64,000 nt of DNA from positions 4,035,001 to 4,099,000 of the forward strand of contig NC_068350.1 in NCBI RefSeq assembly GCF_014633365.1, written 5' to 3'. The notes beneath the pieces were generated by a model, which worked only from the letters and a program-made list of their open reading frames with translations, ran no database searches and was not told the DNA's origin. Of this stretch, positions 61,277-64,000 are shown in pieces (the first letter of the stretch is position 1; each line of letters opens with the position of its first letter). Both the position numbers and the translations under genes were made by a program. This DNA comes from Diospyros lotus (taxonomy: Eukaryota > Streptophyta > Magnoliopsida > Ericales > Ebenaceae).

Positions 61277-63090
61277 ATGAATAAGAAGAAACGTATAAGA
61301 AAAATAGGCATTATTGATTTAGGTAGAGATGCCTCACTTACCACACATGCTTCAACATCATTGTCAGCTTCACCACAGCCGCTAGCATCATCCCCGCTCC
61401 ACCATAGCCCCCAGCATCCTCTTCAACTCCACCATAGCCTCCAACATCCTTTCTATCTCCACCACAACCTCCATTATCTGCACATGCTCCATCACAGCCT
61501 CCAACATCTAGCCAGACTCCATCAAGATCATCCACCCCAAATCTACCATAGCATTTGGTATTGACACGCTCGTTTACATCATGTCATTACTAGACAGTTA
61601 ATGTGATATATAGGTATGAACAAAATATTTAAATTGAGTGTAATTATTATATACTTGCATTAATTATTAAATTAGGCATATATATTTTGATTGACAGATA
61701 AACATGGGCTTATAAAAAAAAAAAAGCTAAGGATTAAGTATGTTTGGTTACTTGCATGTGGAATGCGTGTGATGTTAGAATTTAATGAATCACTCTAACC
61801 AATTGTATATGCAACTGAACTTTGTGGAGACATTTTAGGAGAGTTGCCTTCTAATTTTGTTACTTTTCCCATCAATTATGAAAGTTGTCACAAAGTTCTG
61901 AAGACATATATATATATATATAAGAAATTTACAAAAATAGAATCATGGTAATTAACTAATATTGTTTGTTTTGATATATTTTTTTGAATATATTGTTATA
62001 ATTAATATTGTTGTTTTTTGAAGGAAAAATTTAATGTTGACGAAGGACCTGTTAAGAGTTTTATTTTGAGGAATATTGAAAAGAAATGGAAGGACTATAG
62101 GTGCAAATTATACAATGAGTGGTATGATCCCGTCATTGGTCGAGAAGCTAGTATTACAAAGCATCCACCAGAAATATCTCAAGACCAATGGGCAAGTTTT
62201 TTTGACTATTGTGCACGAGATAAGACTAAGGTGATGTTACTAATCTTGTTTATATAAGATTACTAATTTTTATACGAGTAAATGATTACGATTAAACTAA
62301 TAATGTTCTTGTTGGATAGCTAGGAGATATGTCAAAAAAATATTGAAAATTGATCCAAATTGACAATCCCACACATAGGAAGATCAAAAAGTCTGGCAAG
62401 AAAAAAACATGAGATGGTAATATTGCAAAAAATTATTTTAAGTATGAATTTTTTATTCTAACATCAACTATGTGAAATTGTTCTAAATTATAGGAAATTG
62501 AGAGTGACCCACCTGTGAGTAGGGGTTTATTATATATCGTGACGCATAAGAAGAGAGATGAATCTTTTGTGAATGAAGAAGCATGAACTATAAGAATAAG
62601 TTTTTTTTGTATCATAACCATTCCATTTTTAAACTCTTATAATTACATAAATAGACTTTTATTTAAATGGTGTTTTTGGAGTGATTGATATTGTTTTTTA
62701 ATCTATACAGGATAAAATTTTTGAGATTGACAGTCAAAGCACATCTTTGCAGTCAGTTTCCTTAGATGATTCACTTGCTCAGGCGCAAGGAAAAGAACAT
62801 TTAGGCCAAGTTCGAGGTTTGGGCTTCGATCCGAGTCCAAACTAAGTTTTTGGGACCACTAGTTAATTCAATGCGATGTCATTGTCTTCCAATAATATCG
62901 GTTCATCTGTTGTAGAATGCTAACAAAAGGTGCAAAGATTGGAGGAACAATTATAAACTAGTAATCAAAGGGTTCAAAGTTTAGAGATACAGGTGCAAAA
63001 TTTTCAAGGTGCAATGGCTTATATTTTCACAAATCTTGTAGAGAATATACCACCTGAGTTTGCTCGTATACTCAATTTAATGGTATATTA
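61277..63090 (+). pseudogene. CACTA second gene, Transposase_24 (Ptta/En-Spm) type, broken
   Basis: ORF 61277-61564 is Ser/His/Pro-rich after a KKKRIRK start. 62018-62257 encodes EKFNVDEGPVKSFILRNIEK followed by KKWKDYR and a PPEISQDQWASF stretch, the core of the Transposase_24 domain (usually written KWRDFK..LK..Y and W..F). Further exons near 62500-62585 (RGLLYIVTHKKRDESFVNEEA) and 62710-62845 (DSLAQAQGKEHLGQVRGLGF) keep the family order. The last part, to about 63090, is coiled-coil-like. Stops interrupt several exons, so it is probably dead. Confidence 0.7.
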
Positions 63091-63654
63091 ATATGTTAAT
63101 TCTAAAATTATAAATTTTAATTTTTCATTTTAAGTGATTGTTTATATTTATCTCCACAAATACTATTTAAAGTAAATTTTCTTCTTTTGTATACATTTAA
63201 TACACTTTTAATTATTTTAGGCGCACCAAATGCGCATAGTGGACAAGCGTCACTAGCGACAATGCCTTCTTCTATATCTAGTCATGACATTCACAAGACA
63301 TAGCAACCTGCACACCAACAAAATTAATGTATTGCTCAAATATTTGAACTACTTGAATATTAAAATTTTTAAATTTTACTTAGATATGTAAGTCCATTTT
63401 GATTGGAGTTTAATATGCTACATATTTGGATATTTAAGTTGGATTGGATATTTATGTTTTGTTGATTAAATAGATTGAGATATTATGTTTGTGAATTTGG
63501 TACATAGGTTATAGATTTTAGGTTATTTGTGAGTTGGATATATATTTATGGTTTGATGATTAAATAGGTTGAGATATTGTGTTTGTGAGTTGAGTATACA
63601 GGTTATAAATTACAAGTTTTTTGAAAAAAATAAATAGAAGAATTAAATTTGCTA

Positions 63655-63921
63655 TGCTTTTAACGGCAGTTTCAAAACTGTCACTAAATTTTATTGCATT
63701 GAAATTTAGAGACGATTTTGAAACCGTCACTAAAGTCATTGAAAAATAGTGACTATTCTTAAAGTACTACAAAAAATATAACTTTGCGGTGGTTACTCCA
63801 GTGATTGCTAAAAATTGTTGCAAAATGTTTTGCAATGGCTATATTTGCGGCAGTTTTGAAAATTGTCGCAAAATGACCCCAGAAAAAAAAAATTGCCGCA
63901 AAAGTGCAATTTTTTGTAGTA
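63655..63921. repeat. 3' subterminal repeats of the CACTA element
   Basis: Words such as GGCAGTTTCAAAACTGTCAC, TTTAGAGACGATTTTGAAAC and GTCACTAAA recur, as usual for CACTA subterminal regions. From 63764 a TACTACAAAAAATATAACTTTGCGG / CCGCAAAAGTGCAATTTTTTG pair forms a smaller inverted set that might be a nested MITE of the same family. Confidence 0.6.
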
Positions 63922-64000
63922 TGCGCTATGTGAGCTCATTTGACGACTATCCAATTCAAATCATCTTTTCAAAGTCATGTTTTTTGTCATGTCTCGCAAC
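63922..64000 (+). pseudogene. LINE remnant 2, continuation after the CACTA insertion
   Basis: After the TGC target duplication the LINE text resumes (GCTATGTGAGCTCATTTGACG, reading AM*AHLTTI), matching what normally follows the zf-RVT region of plant L1 ORF2. It continues past the window end. Confidence 0.6.

Larger units (their letters stand above)
56463..63921. mobile_element. CACTA (En/Spm) transposon, deleted, carrying a nested solo LTR
   Basis: The left end is CACTACAAAAAAAAAGG and the right end is TTTTTTGTAGTA, which matches the inverted CACTACAAAAAA at 11 of 12 bases. The flanks are TGC on both sides (56460-56462, 63922-63924), the 3-bp target duplication of this superfamily. Removing the element and one TGC restores the LINE reading (QIQCAM then AHLTTI). 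Subterminal words of the ATTTAGTGACAGTTTTG and TTTAGAGGCAGTTTG types appear near both ends. It contains a TNP2-type C-terminal remnant and a second, Transposase_24-type gene, both broken. Net length without the nested LTR is about 4.0 kb. Confidence 0.82.

Noticed and set aside
63764..63921. A separate MITE at the right end of the CACTA
   Set aside because: Its inner TACTACAAAAAAT copy is inverted to the right end, but no target duplication flanks it, and LINE continuity supports 63921 as the CACTA border. A nested MITE remains possible.

Overview
The window is nuclear DNA of a dicot flowering plant. It is AT-rich, its genes carry introns with plant-type GT..AG junctions, and much of it is plant transposon families (Ty1-copia, L1-type LINE, CACTA, TRIM and MITE-like elements). 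I cannot name the species.

Four host genes can be rebuilt exon by exon with consistent splice phases and no internal stops. (1) 844-7671, minus: a transmembrane nine (TM9SF/EMP70) protein, seven exons, 574 aa; its last exon lies 3.26 kb from the previous one. (2) 18381-20304, minus: an ABI5-type group A bZIP transcription factor, four coding exons, 427 aa, with a likely 5'UTR intron. (3) 26032-40680, minus: a membrane-anchored alpha/beta hydrolase, five exons, 381 aa; its 94-nt first coding exon is 9 kb from the second because nested copia retrotransposons sit in intron 1. (4) 48537-50100, plus: a TFL1/CEN-type PEBP floral repressor, four exons, 172 aa. The genes belong to separate pathways (secretory membrane traffic, abscisic acid signalling, lipid-like ester hydrolysis, flowering control) and show no sign of working as a cluster.

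The rest is mainly transposon history, readable through target-site duplications (TSDs). In 32311-40277 an old copia element (TSD CATGA) carries a second, deleted copia inside its 5' LTR (TSD GTCTC). In 42950-45965 an L1 LINE remnant is split by a solo LTR (TSD GACAA), which is itself split by a hAT-like MITE. From 54590 to the window end there is a four-level nest: L1 LINE, then a CACTA element (56463-63921, TSD TGC), then a large solo LTR (56827-60284, TSD CGATC), then a Cassandra-type TRIM (58779-59442, TSD CTCTC) whose two LTRs look identical and each carry a 5S-rRNA-like internal promoter.

Elsewhere there are MITE-like inverted-repeat elements (7.9-9.0, 11.0, 22.6-23.6, 46.9-47.5 and 53.9-54.4 kb), inverted repeats at 2.9-3.6 and 52.5-53.7 kb, minisatellites at 9.8-10.8 kb, and a diverged duplication at 11.8/14.1 kb that may mark non-coding or unrecognised transcribed sequence. 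I found no tRNA gene, no true rRNA gene and no gene family that looks wholly new. The nested repeats and the retrotransposon-filled intron are the most notable content.
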